DNA of 45,291 nucleotides from an uncultured Brevundimonas sp. (GTDB taxonomy: Bacteria > Pseudomonadota > Alphaproteobacteria > Caulobacterales > Caulobacteraceae): the NCBI RefSeq assembly GCF_947305955.1, contig NZ_CAMZFB010000022.1, forward strand, positions 1-45,291. Reading direction: 5' to 3'. Shown in pieces: positions 24,967-32,992 of this stretch. Numbering within the stretch: position 1 is the first letter of the stretch; each line of letters begins with the position of its first letter. The notes under the pieces were generated by a model. It had not been told where the DNA came from, made no database searches, and saw only the letters and a program-made list of their open reading frames with translations. The translations under genes were made by a program, and so were the position numbers.

Positions 24967-26345
24967 AAACTGCCGACGGCGTCGCGGGCCGAGGCATAGT
25001 CGCTGTCGATGATCGACAGGCGCTCGGGCTTGTCGCCCAAGGCGGCGATCACCGGAGCAGGCTCGGGCGTGATGCCCAGAACGCTTTCGACATAGCCGCC
25101 GAACTTCGACGGGTGCGCCGTCGACAGGGCGACGACCGGTGCGCCGTTGCGGTCGATCTTGCGGGCCGCATGAAGGGCCACGGCGGTGTGCGGACAGACG
25201 ACACGGCCCCACGCCTCATAGGCATGGCGGATTTCGGCGGCGGTGGTCGCTTCGTCCACCGAGACCGCAGCCGTCTCGCTGTTCAGCGCCTTGCGAAGGT
25301 CATCGGGCAGGGTGACGGTGCCGTCGCGGGCAAAGCCCTCGAAGATATCGCGGGTCTGGTCGGCATCGCGGTTCGAGGCTTCAAACAGCAGTCGCTCGAA
25401 GTTCGACGGGGCTTGCACATCCATCGACACACTGGCGCTTTCGACCGCCGGACGACGGTCATAAAGGCCCTCGTTGATGGCGCGGGCGAGGGCGTCGTTC
25501 TGGTTGACCGCGGCGGTCATACCGGCGACGGGCAGGCCCATCTTGCGCGCGGCGATACCGGCAAAGGCATCGCCGAAGTTTCCGGTCGGCACCACGAAAT
25601 GTGCGGCCTGTCCCAGTTGCAGGGTGGCCGAGACATAATAGGGAATCTGTCCGGCCAGACGGCCCCAGTTGATCGAGTTGACCGAGGAAAGTCGCCCGCG
25701 TTCGCGCAAGGGTTCATCGGCCAGAAGCTGTTTGACCAGACGCTGGCAGTCGTCGAAATCGCCTCGGACGGCAAGGTTCAGGATATTGTCCGCCTCGACT
25801 GTGGTCATCTGTTTGCGCTGGATCGGCGACACGCGATCCAGCGGGTGCAGAACGACGAGCTTGATCCGCTTCTTGCCCGCAAAGGCGCGCACGGCGGCGG
25901 CACCGGTATCGCCGCTGGTGGCCGTCAGCAGGGTCAGCGTCTCGCCCGAGGCTTCCAGCGCCTCGTCCGACAGGGCCGCGACCAACTGCATGGCCAGGTC
26001 CTTGAACGCCGCCGTCGGACCACGGAAGAGTTCGAGCACGAACAGCCCCGATTCCAGTTCGACCAGCGGCGTCACCAGCGGGTGGTCAAAGCCCTTGACC
26101 AGATGGGCGACGGCACGCTCGACCGCGCCTTCGGGCAGGCTGTCACCGACAAAGGGGCTCAGCACTTCGCGGGCGATAACCGAATAGTCGGCGTCCTTTG
26201 TCTGTTTCAGGCTGGATAATGTCGGCCATGCGGTCGGCATATAGAGACCGCCGTCGGGGGCGATCCCGCGCAGCAGCGCATCGGCAAAGGTTTCATTGGC
26301 GGCGTGGCCGCGCGTCGACAGGTATTGGTCAGGCGATTGGGTCAT
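24963..26345 (-). CDS. thrC: Threonine synthase
   Basis: A 460-residue PLP enzyme that converts O-phosphohomoserine to threonine. The N-terminal STRG signature (YLSTRGHA, residues 9-16), DGGLYMP and FRGPTAAFKDLAMQ (PLP Lys115) are all typical, as is SGDTGAAAV for the phosphate pocket. I chose ATG 26345 over the GTG three bases upstream. It lies apart from thrA/thrB and on the opposite strand, so it is outside the attenuated transcript and must be controlled separately. Confidence 0.95.
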   Translation of the reverse strand: MTQSPDQYLSTRGHAANETFADALLRGIAPDGGLYMPTAWPTLSSLKQTKDADYSVIAREVLSPFVGDSLPEGAVERAVAHLVKGFDHPLVTPLVELESGLFVLELFRGPTAAFKDLAMQLVAALSDEALEASGETLTLLTATSGDTGAAAVRAFAGKKRIKLVVLHPLDRVSPIQRKQMTTVEADNILNLAVRGDFDDCQRLVKQLLADEPLRERGRLSSVNSINWGRLAGQIPYYVSATLQLGQAAHFVVPTGNFGDAFAGIAARKMGLPVAGMTAAVNQNDALARAINEGLYDRRPAVESASVSMDVQAPSNFERLLFEASNRDADQTRDIFEGFARDGTVTLPDDLRKALNSETAAVSVDEATTAAEIRHAYEAWGRVVCPHTAVALHAARKIDRNGAPVVALSTAHPSKFGGYVESVLGITPEPAPVIAALGDKPERLSIIDSDYASARDAVGSF

Positions 26346-26490
26346 CACCCTGCATGTCTAGACTGATAGAGGGGCGGCGTCATGGATTATGTTGCGCTGC
26401 AAAGCATGGATTCTGTCTTTTCGTGCAAGAAGTTGCCTGTTCTGCGATGGGCAGTGGATTTTGGGGCACATTCAGGCCAAGGGTAGGGCC

Positions 26491-27426
26491 ATGAACCGTC
26501 GCTCCCTCCTTATGCGCGCTGCGTTTTTGGCCTCTGCTGTCGCGGGTGGTTTCTGGCTCAAGGACAAGCTTGTCTGGTCACGTCCCGAGCCGGGTTTTCA
26601 CGGTGACGACCGTTGGCACCCGCTGTTGCGGACGGCCAGCGATGTTCCGGTGATCGATGCGGTGGTGAACGGTCGGGCGGTTAAGGCCCTGATCGACACG
26701 GGGGCGCAGTATTCGGTTCTGGACGCCCGCTTGGGACAGGACCTTGATGCGCCGCTGATCGACATGCCGACGGTGGCCTATGGTGTCGGCGGCGGTGCGG
26801 TTGTGGGCAAGGGGCGACAGGTCGATATGACAATCGCCAATGTGCGGATCGAGGCGTTCGAACTGGCCCTGCTGGATTTGGGACCGCTGGCCACTGATCC
26901 GTCGATCGGTGTCGGGCTGGTCATCGGGCGCGATCTGATGCGGACCTTGGTCATGGAGTTGGACTGGGGGCAGAAGCGCCTGCGTTTCCTGCCCGCCTCG
27001 GGCTGGCGGGCGTCGCCCGATCTGTTTGCCGCGCCTGTTCGAGCGGACGGCGATGCTCTGGCCGCAGAAGCAATCGTCGAGGGCAGGGCCGTGACGGCGG
27101 TGGTCGATACGGGGGCGTCCTCGCTTCTGTCGGTGACCGAGCCGGTGGCCCAAACCGTCGGGCTTCTGGATGGCCGAAGGGCTGAAGGTGGCACCAGTTT
27201 GGTGCTGGGTGGCATGACGCAGGCCCGCTGGGTCAGGGCTGAGCAGGTGGCATGGGGCGAGCGCACATGGGCCAATGCCCGCGTGGCGATCTTCCCGCCG
27301 TCACCGATCGCACAGGCCCCTGATGCCCTTTTGGGCATGGCCGCGTTTAAAAACAAAAAGCTGGCCCTGAACCTTGGTCAGAGCCAGCTTTTCGTCAGTC
27401 GTGATCTGGACCTGACGGTCGGCTAG
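26491..27426 (+). CDS. Exported two-domain retropepsin-like aspartyl protease
   Basis: A 311-residue protein with an N-terminal membrane or Tat-like signal (MNRRSLLMRAAFLASAVAGG) and two separate catalytic motifs: ALIDTGAQYSVL (Asp69) and AVVDTGASSLLSV (Asp206). Each is followed by a flap-like Gly-rich turn and a hydrophobic GLVIGRDLM / LLGMAAF segment. Retropepsin-like proteases normally need two DTG loops from a dimer; here both are in one chain, as in pepsins, though the sequence resembles bacterial clan AA proteases. I chose ATG 26491, with AAGGGTAGGG upstream, over an earlier in-frame ATG. The substrate is unknown; a cell-envelope role is likely. Confidence 0.85.
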   Translation: MNRRSLLMRAAFLASAVAGGFWLKDKLVWSRPEPGFHGDDRWHPLLRTASDVPVIDAVVNGRAVKALIDTGAQYSVLDARLGQDLDAPLIDMPTVAYGVGGGAVVGKGRQVDMTIANVRIEAFELALLDLGPLATDPSIGVGLVIGRDLMRTLVMELDWGQKRLRFLPASGWRASPDLFAAPVRADGDALAAEAIVEGRAVTAVVDTGASSLLSVTEPVAQTVGLLDGRRAEGGTSLVLGGMTQARWVRAEQVAWGERTWANARVAIFPPSPIAQAPDALLGMAAFKNKKLALNLGQSQLFVSRDLDLTVG

Positions 27427-27432
27427 GGCCGG

Positions 27433-28284
27433 TTACAGGTTCTCGAACGTATTACAGGCGTTGGGATCGCCGGTCTGATAGCCGCGACGCAGCCACTGCA
27501 TCCGCTCTTCGGACGAGCCGTGGGTGAAGCTTTCAGGCGAGACGCGACCGCCGCCACGGCTCTGGATAGCATCATCGCCAATGGCGGCTGCGGTCTTCAT
27601 GCCCTCGGCCAGATCGCTGTCGGTCACGCTGACTGCACCACCGGAGACGGCGCTGGCATTACGGGCCCACATGCCTGCGAAACAGTCGGCCTGCAGTTCC
27701 AGCGCGACCGAATAGCGGTTGCCCTCGGCCAGGGTGCGGGCGTTCTGCTGCGCCCGCTGGACCTGTTCGGTAGCCCCGACCAGACGCTGGACGTGGTGTC
27801 CGTATTCATGGGCGATGACATAGGCCTTGGCAAAGTCGCCCCCCGATCCGCCCATGCGCTGAAGCTCCTGCCAGAAGCTGAGGTCGATGTAGACCTTCTG
27901 GTCGGCGGGACAATAGAAGGGGCCCATGGCGGCTTGACCATAGCCACAGCCGGTCTGGGTGCCCTGTTCGTACAGAACGGTCACCGGCGGACGATAGCCG
28001 TCCAGCTTTTGCGACCACACATCATTCAGATTGGTGCCGATCACGTCGACGAACTGTCCGGCATCATCCTCGGGCGTGCCGCGACGGCCTTCCTGCGATC
28101 CGGCCTGACCCAGACCGCCCAGCTGTCCGGCGACCTGCTGGGTCGTCTGTGGGTCAACATCGAAGAAGAAATAGAGCAGCCCGGCAATGATCAGCGCCCC
28201 GATGCCGCCGCCCGCCACGGCTCCGCCGCCCATTCCGCGACGATCCTCAATGCCGCCACCGCGACGTCCGCCTCGCCATTCCAT
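27433..28284 (-). CDS. Putative neutral zinc metallopeptidase, YpfJ family
   Basis: A 283-residue protein close in length to E. coli YpfJ (287). It has a Gly/Arg-rich start (MEWRGGRRGGG), one membrane helix (about residues 25-46), DVWSQKL and the zinc motif AHEYGHHVQ (HExxH) with the downstream ELQADCFAGMWA Glu/Asp ligand block. Family members are annotated as zinc peptidases, but their activity is poorly documented. The ATG at 28284 was chosen because EWRGGRRGG is the conserved N terminus; longer in-frame starts exist. It is convergent with the aspartyl protease, six bases apart. Confidence 0.92.
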   Translation of the reverse strand: MEWRGGRRGGGIEDRRGMGGGAVAGGGIGALIIAGLLYFFFDVDPQTTQQVAGQLGGLGQAGSQEGRRGTPEDDAGQFVDVIGTNLNDVWSQKLDGYRPPVTVLYEQGTQTGCGYGQAAMGPFYCPADQKVYIDLSFWQELQRMGGSGGDFAKAYVIAHEYGHHVQRLVGATEQVQRAQQNARTLAEGNRYSVALELQADCFAGMWARNASAVSGGAVSVTDSDLAEGMKTAAAIGDDAIQSRGGGRVSPESFTHGSSEERMQWLRRGYQTGDPNACNTFENL

Positions 28285-28359
28285 TGGCCCAGTCCTTCCC
28301 TGTCTTTGCCATAGCGTAAGGCAGGACACCTGCGTTCGCCAAGCAAAGCCTTGCATAGA

Positions 28360-29013
28360 TCAATCCAGTGACCAGACCCTTGAGCGTTTGACCTCCCGGT
28401 CTTCCAGCTCGCGCGTGGTCGGCACCGTATACTCACTGAGGAAGGTAAGGCCCGATTTGGGGAAATAGTTTCGTCCCGGATCGCCAACCAGCACGCGCGT
28501 GCCGTTTTTTCTGGCCGCCAGCAGCCATTCCAGCACCGCTTCGGCCATGGGCTTTTCGTAGAAAACGTCTCCGGCACAGATGACGTCCACCTGTGGGGGC
28601 GGGCTGTTCAGCAGATTGGTGTCGGTAAAGGCGATCTCGACGCCATTGGCCTTGGCATTGAGGGCGACGGCCGCCTCGCAGAAGGGATCGATGTCGGCGG
28701 CCAGAACCGAGGCTGCCCCCGTCTTCATGGCCGCCACGGCCACAAGGCCCGATCCGGTCGCCAGATCGACAACGGTCTTGCCCGCACATTCTTCCGGGTG
28801 GTCCAGCAGCCAGCGCGCCAACGCCTGACCGCCCGCCCATGCAAAGGCCCAGAAGGGTGGCGGCACACCCATTTCATCCAGCTCTTCCTCGGTCAGACGC
28901 CAGATGGGCGTGATCTCGTCGGCCAGCCACAGCTGGATTTCCGGCGTGTGCGAGACGGGCTGAAGGCGGGTGTTGCCGAGGATGAATTCGGTGGGGTTCT
29001 TGATGCGCGACAA
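28360..29013 (-). CDS. Class I SAM-dependent methyltransferase, ETF-beta lysine methyltransferase-like
   Basis: Homology begins at FILGNTRLQPVSHTPEIQLWLADE, typical of the METTL20/ETFBKMT-like family, and continues PPFWAFAWAGGQALARWLLDHP, the SAM-binding motif VVDLATGSGLVAVAA and the acidic DIDPFCEAA. Family members methylate lysines of the electron transfer flavoprotein beta subunit. No ATG fits near the start of homology; I place the start at a TTG (29013, SRIKNPTEF), giving 217 residues. The frame stays open further upstream, but that part has no family similarity and runs into the operator region of the divergent gene. Confidence 0.8.
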   Translation of the reverse strand: MSRIKNPTEFILGNTRLQPVSHTPEIQLWLADEITPIWRLTEEELDEMGVPPPFWAFAWAGGQALARWLLDHPEECAGKTVVDLATGSGLVAVAAMKTGAASVLAADIDPFCEAAVALNAKANGVEIAFTDTNLLNSPPPQVDVICAGDVFYEKPMAEAVLEWLLAARKNGTRVLVGDPGRNYFPKSGLTFLSEYTVPTTRELEDREVKRSRVWSLD

Positions 29014-29093
29014 GGGTTTGCGACCGGAATGGCAAGACGGAAAACGGCGGCAAACTGGGCGTGCGCGCAAGGAAAGGCAAGACGTAATGCGGG

Positions 29094-29150
29094 CCTTACA
29101 AAATGTAAGGTTGACATGACATATCGCCAATGTCAGGTTGACCTTACATA
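29094..29150 (+). promoter_or_regulatory. Tandem operator upstream of the membrane protein/XRE module
   Basis: Two near-identical 21-base sites begin at 29103 (ATGTAAGGTTGACATGACAT) and 29130 (ATGTCAGGTTGACCTTACAT), 27 bases apart. Each is an imperfect palindrome of form ATGTnAGGTnnACCTnACAT. A third half-site (CCTTACA, 29094-29100) pairs with the first copy as CCTTAC-AAAAT-GTAAGG. A TTGACA hexamer lies inside copy 1. The doubled site probably binds the small XRE regulator encoded downstream. A strong AGAGGAG follows at 29151. Confidence 0.7.
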
Positions 29151-29164
29151 AGAGGAGATGATCC

Positions 29165-29563
29165 ATGAACGGACGTGACGCAACACCCAATGGCCGCAGC
29201 TATGCGCGTGGCACCATGCTGACCATGGGGCTTTATGTGGCGGGTATTGTGGCCGCCTCTCTGGCTGTGCGCAGTGGCTCTGTGCATGGCGCAGCGCTGA
29301 TCACACTGGCGCTTGTGCCGGGCCTCGCCATCGTGGGGCAGATCGGCGTGACCCTGAACTATCTGCGTAAGGCCGACGAGTTCCTGAAGGCCCTGACCGC
29401 CCGTCGCCTGATCATTGCCAGCATGGGCACCTTGGCCATCTTCACCGTCTGGGGCTTCCTTGAAACCTTCGCTGGTGTCGAAGGGCCTGCGGCGTGGGCG
29501 GCCTATTGCATCATGTGGGGGCTGTTCGGCGTGGTTTCGTGCGTCGAGAGGTTCGCCCAATGA
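29165..29563 (+). CDS. Small integral membrane protein in an XRE-regulator module
   Basis: A 132-residue protein with four predicted helices (about 18-37, 42-62, 83-102 and 108-128) and short loops. I do not recognise a function. It starts with ATG seven bases after AGAGGAG. Its stop overlaps the start of the XRE regulator (ATGA), giving a two-gene unit of the kind where a small membrane protein is encoded with a Cro/CI-like regulator. The tandem operator directly upstream suggests autoregulation. Confidence 0.8.
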   Translation: MNGRDATPNGRSYARGTMLTMGLYVAGIVAASLAVRSGSVHGAALITLALVPGLAIVGQIGVTLNYLRKADEFLKALTARRLIIASMGTLAIFTVWGFLETFAGVEGPAAWAAYCIMWGLFGVVSCVERFAQ

Positions 29564-29757
29564 ACAATCGGCTCAAGCTATTGCGCGTCGAACGCGGCTG
29601 GACTCAGGAACAACTCGGGGAGCAGTTGGGCGTGTCCAGACAGGCCGTGATCGCACTGGAAAACGGCAAGCACAACCCGTCTCTGGACCTCGCCTACAGG
29701 ATCGCGGCCCTGTTCGGAAAGCCGGTCGAAGAGGTCTTCGAAAATCCCCACGTTTAG
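29560..29757 (+). CDS. Small XRE (Cro/CI)-family transcriptional regulator
   Basis: A 65-residue protein that is almost entirely one helix-turn-helix domain: NNRLKLLRVERGWTQEQLGEQLGVSRQAVIALENGKHNPSLDLAYRIAALFGKPVEEVF. It matches the short Xre/YozG-like regulators. The ATG at 29560 overlaps the membrane protein stop, whereas an upstream in-frame start would lie deep inside that gene. It probably binds the doubled ATGTnAGGTnnACCT sites in front of the module. Confidence 0.93.
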   Translation: MNNRLKLLRVERGWTQEQLGEQLGVSRQAVIALENGKHNPSLDLAYRIAALFGKPVEEVFENPHV

Positions 29758-29776
29758 GCTGGCGACCTTAATCAAC

Positions 29777-29796
29777 CAGAGCGCCTGAACGCTCTG
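29777..29796. other. Hairpin between convergent genes
   Basis: CAGAGCG-CCTGAA-CGCTCTG, a 7-bp perfect stem with a six-base loop, lies midway in the 62-base gap between the XRE gene and the lipoprotein gene. Neither flank has a T run, so it is a weak bidirectional terminator at best. Confidence 0.45.
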
Positions 29797-29819
29797 ATCG
29801 ATCGGTTCTGCAGCCCTGA

Positions 29820-30641
29820 TTATTCCGGCGACAGGGCGTTGGTGACGTCCCCCGTCTTTCCGGTGCCGCCGAAATCGGCCGCGAAGACGGGGTTCAGCCC
29901 CTTGCCCAGGGTGGCAAAGGGAATGGTCAGGTAATAGGCACCCTCGACATAGGGGCCGACGTCATAGGCATTGAGCAGGAAGGTAATGCCCGAGGCCTTG
30001 CCCGCCGCATCGCTGGCGGCCAGCACGACCGGCACCTTCTTCAGGTCGGGGCAGGTCCACATGCCGTCGCTGCCACCCAGCGGAATGGCACCTTCGCGGC
30101 CCTTCTTGGCCTGGTTGACGGCATCGCACAGGGTGCGGCCCAGCGCGGCCTTGTCCGCATCGGCGGCGAACAGGTCGGCGGCGGTCAGGAATTTTTTGGA
30201 CGTCTTGTCCCACAGAAGTCCGGTCGCATAGGTGTTGGGGTGCGCGCCGCCCGAATAGTCAAAGTCGGTGCGCAGCATGCTGAACAGACGGTCCGTCTCT
30301 ACAGGGTTGCTGTAGATGATCTGTTTCTCATACGGCGGCAGGTCTGCGCTGCCGAACTCGCTGCGGTCGGACTGGGCCCCTTCGGTATAGTCCTTCAGCT
30401 TGCCGACTTCTTCGGAATAGAGCTTTTGATAGAGCTCCGGAAACGCCTTTACCGCTTCCGGCAGGGTCAGTTTGACCTTGGCGTAGGGCGTGGCGGACTC
30501 ATAGCTCAGCGGACCCTCGGCAGCGGCGCTGGCCTCGGCCTGTTGGCCCTCTGCGGGCTTGGGGTCGCGGTTGCAGGCGGCAAGGCTCAGGGCAACGGCA
30601 GTCCCGAGAAGGGCGAGGCGGAGGGTAGGCGAGGTATTCAT
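29820..30641 (-). CDS. Lipoprotein with DUF4163/RsiV-like (DUF3298) domain
   Basis: A 273-residue exported lipoprotein: signal MNTSPTLRLALLGTAVALSL, lipobox LSLAAC, an Ala/Glu-rich linker, then a domain with DYSGGAHPNTY, which marks the DUF3298/RsiV fold also seen in PdaC-type proteins. LWDKTSKKFLTAADLFA supports this. In other bacteria the domain occurs in the lysozyme-sensing anti-sigma factor RsiV and in peptidoglycan enzymes, but no sigma factor lies nearby here. ATG 30641 is preferred over a GTG 12 bases upstream. Confidence 0.83.
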   Translation of the reverse strand: MNTSPTLRLALLGTAVALSLAACNRDPKPAEGQQAEASAAAEGPLSYESATPYAKVKLTLPEAVKAFPELYQKLYSEEVGKLKDYTEGAQSDRSEFGSADLPPYEKQIIYSNPVETDRLFSMLRTDFDYSGGAHPNTYATGLLWDKTSKKFLTAADLFAADADKAALGRTLCDAVNQAKKGREGAIPLGGSDGMWTCPDLKKVPVVLAASDAAGKASGITFLLNAYDVGPYVEGAYYLTIPFATLGKGLNPVFAADFGGTGKTGDVTNALSPE

Positions 30642-30664
30642 GCAGATGTCCACTTACTCAGTGA

Positions 30665-31618
30665 TCAGAATCCAATCCAACTAAACGCGATAGCGGCCAG
30701 AAGGATCAAACCGGCCTCGCGGTTGGACTTGAAAAGTTTGAGCGCCAGAACCGGATTTGCGGGGTCAAGTTTCACCACCTGCCACACAAAATGGGCAGCG
30801 TAGAGCGCAAGGAAGGCCCAGAACAGCGGCCCCACATCGGCCACCCATCCTGCGGCACCGGCCAGCAGAACCGCCAGCACATAAAAGACCGCCACACCCT
30901 CACGCACCTTGGAGCCAAGGCGGCGGGCCGAGGACTTCACGCCCGCCATGGCATCGTCCTCGATGTCCTGCAGGGCGTAGATGGTGTCATAACCCAGCGT
31001 CCAGAACAGGCCACCGATATAGAGTAGCGCAGCGGACAGACCCAGTGAGCCATCCGTGCCCAGCGCCACGCCATAGCTCGCAGCCGCAAAACCCAGCAGT
31101 GCGCCCCAGTTGAAGGTCAGGCCCAGCCACGCCTGCGGCCACCACGTAATCCGCTTCATGAACGGATAGGCGGCGACAAGGAACAGGCTGAGGAAGCCCA
31201 GACCGATCGCCAGCAGATTCATCGTCAGCAGGATGCAGAAGCTGACCAGAGAGATGCCGACCACAAAGGCAGCGGCCTGTTTGGCGCTGATCTGGCCTGA
31301 CGGGATGGGGCGCGAGGCGGTGCGGGCGACCTGCGCGTCAAAGTCGCGGTCCACGATATCGTTGACCGCACAGCCAGCCCCGCGCATCAGCGCCGAGCCG
31401 AGTGCAAAGCCGAGCACCAGCCACGCCTCGTACCAGCCAAAGCCCTTGCCGTTCTGGATCAGGGCCAGCGCAATACCTTGCCAGCCGGGCAGCAGCAGCA
31501 GCCAGGTGCCGATGGGACGGTCAAACCGCCCCAGCTTCAGCCACGGCTTCAGCTTTTGCGGGGCATGGCGGTCGACCCAGTTATCGGCGGTCGCATCGGG
31601 CAGGGGGGCAGTCGTCAT
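30665..31618 (-). CDS. ubiA: 4-hydroxybenzoate polyprenyltransferase
   Basis: A 317-residue membrane prenyltransferase of ubiquinone synthesis that attaches the polyprenyl tail to 4-hydroxybenzoate. The first Asp-rich motif AVNDIVDRDFDAQVART and the second YDTIYALQDIEDD are intact. RFDRPIGTWLLLLPGWQGIALA is the usual N-terminal block, and about eight to nine helices are present. It supplies the quinone used by the bo3-type oxidase earlier in the window, although the genes are far apart. It is followed by the lipoprotein gene on the same strand. Confidence 0.94.
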   Translation of the reverse strand: MTTAPLPDATADNWVDRHAPQKLKPWLKLGRFDRPIGTWLLLLPGWQGIALALIQNGKGFGWYEAWLVLGFALGSALMRGAGCAVNDIVDRDFDAQVARTASRPIPSGQISAKQAAAFVVGISLVSFCILLTMNLLAIGLGFLSLFLVAAYPFMKRITWWPQAWLGLTFNWGALLGFAAASYGVALGTDGSLGLSAALLYIGGLFWTLGYDTIYALQDIEDDAMAGVKSSARRLGSKVREGVAVFYVLAVLLAGAAGWVADVGPLFWAFLALYAAHFVWQVVKLDPANPVLALKLFKSNREAGLILLAAIAFSWIGF

Positions 31619-31659
31619 ACCCTGTCTTTAACCCCGATTGGCCGATCGACAACCTTATC

Positions 31660-32352
31660 TTATGCCGCAGGCGAAGACGGAGCCTGTTTGGCGCTCTCGG
31701 CGGCGATCTGGCGAAGGGCCGAAGCGAACACTTCCGCAGGCTGGCCGCCCGAGATCAGATACTGGTCATTGATCACGATGGCAGGCACCGAGGAGATGCC
31801 GCGCGAACGCCAAAGCTGTTCTGCATCACGGACCTCGCGGGCATAACGGCCCGATGCCAGAACCTCTGCCGCCTCGGCGCGGTCAAAGCCGGCCTTTTCG
31901 GCCGTCTGGGTGAGGACACCCGCATCCGAGACATTGAGGCCATCGGTAAAGTGGGCGGTGAACAGTGCCTTCTTCAGGGCTTCCTGACGTTCGGGTGCGA
32001 CTTCATGCGCCCAGTGCAGCAGGCGGTGGGCATCAAAGGTGTTCCAGATGCGCGAGTTCTCGCCCATCCGCATATCGAACCCGACCTCGGCGGCGCGCTG
32101 GCGGATCATTTCGCGGTTGGCGGCGGACTGTTCGGGCGTCGATCCGTATTTGCGGCCGATATGCTCGACAATATTCTCGCCTTCGGGAGCCATGTCGGGG
32201 TTCAGTTCGAACGGCTGGCAGGTCAGGTTGGCCTGAATGCCTTCCGGCTTCAGTTCCTCCAGCGCCTTGTTGAGACCGCCCAGCCCGATGACGCACCACG
32301 GGCACATCACGTCGGAAACGAAATCGATCTTCAGGGGTGCGGTCTCGGCCAT
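31660..32352 (-). CDS. FrnE-like DsbA-family oxidoreductase
   Basis: A 230-residue thioredoxin-fold protein with the active site CPWC at 17-20 (DVMCPWCVIGL), a long helical insert, and GISSVPAIVINDQYLISGGQP for the cis-Pro loop and C-terminal part. This matches the cytoplasmic FrnE/2-hydroxychromene-2-carboxylate isomerase-like DsbA group; there is no signal peptide. ATG 32352 (MAETAPLKIDF) is chosen over an in-frame start 63 bases earlier because the homology begins there. It probably acts as a thiol oxidoreductase; the partner is unknown. Confidence 0.9.
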   Translation of the reverse strand: MAETAPLKIDFVSDVMCPWCVIGLGGLNKALEELKPEGIQANLTCQPFELNPDMAPEGENIVEHIGRKYGSTPEQSAANREMIRQRAAEVGFDMRMGENSRIWNTFDAHRLLHWAHEVAPERQEALKKALFTAHFTDGLNVSDAGVLTQTAEKAGFDRAEAAEVLASGRYAREVRDAEQLWRSRGISSVPAIVINDQYLISGGQPAEVFASALRQIAAESAKQAPSSPAA

Positions 32353-32425
32353 GGAATCTGCCTTCTGGAACAGCTGGTGTTGCATTCCATATGGAGACTC
32401 GACCTTGGTCTGCAAGGGCCGCTGT

Positions 32426-32992
32426 CTATTTCATTGACGCCCATTCGTGTTCGAGGATGGCATAGACATACTCGCTGCCCCAGATGCCGCTGAAACGCTC
32501 GTTCTGGACGAAGTGCGCCTCGCGCCGCAGCTTCAGCCGCTCGACCACGCCGATAGAGCCGGTGTTGCCGGTATCCAGACGGGCGAAAATGCGGTGCAGG
32601 CCGAACTGCTGGAAGCCATAGGTGATGATGGCACGCGTGGCCTCGGTGGCAAAGCCGTGACCGGCATAGGTGGGATCGAAGATATAGCCGACCTCGCCCT
32701 GAAGTGCCTGTTCATTGGCAAATTTCAGCAGCACCTCGCCAACCAGATAGTCGCCGTCCTTGGCAATGACGGCCAGTTTGAACACGTCGCCCTGCTGCAC
32801 AAAGACGGGACGGATCACCGAGGTGTACTGGCGTTGAAGCGTCTCCCGGTCCGGCGGGGCGGCGTACAGGTAACGATAGACGTCACCGCGCACGTGATAG
32901 GCACAATAGGCGGCAAAATCTTCGGGTTCGAACGGTCTCAGGATCAAACGTTCGGTTTCAATAATCGGGTCGCGGACGGATACGGGAGACAT
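32426..32992 (-). CDS. GNAT-family N-acetyltransferase (RimJ/RimL type)
   Basis: A 188-residue acetyltransferase. The N-terminal strand IIETERLILRPFEPEDFAAY is typical of the RimJ/RimL branch, EVGYIFDPTYAGHGFATEATRAII is the acetyl-CoA pyrophosphate loop, and GLHRIFARLDTGNTGSIGVVERLKLRREA is the C-terminal motif. These enzymes acetylate protein N termini, amines or antibiotics; the substrate cannot be read. It is probably transcribed with the FrnE-like gene downstream. Confidence 0.9.
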   Translation of the reverse strand: MSPVSVRDPIIETERLILRPFEPEDFAAYCAYHVRGDVYRYLYAAPPDRETLQRQYTSVIRPVFVQQGDVFKLAVIAKDGDYLVGEVLLKFANEQALQGEVGYIFDPTYAGHGFATEATRAIITYGFQQFGLHRIFARLDTGNTGSIGVVERLKLRREAHFVQNERFSGIWGSEYVYAILEHEWASMK

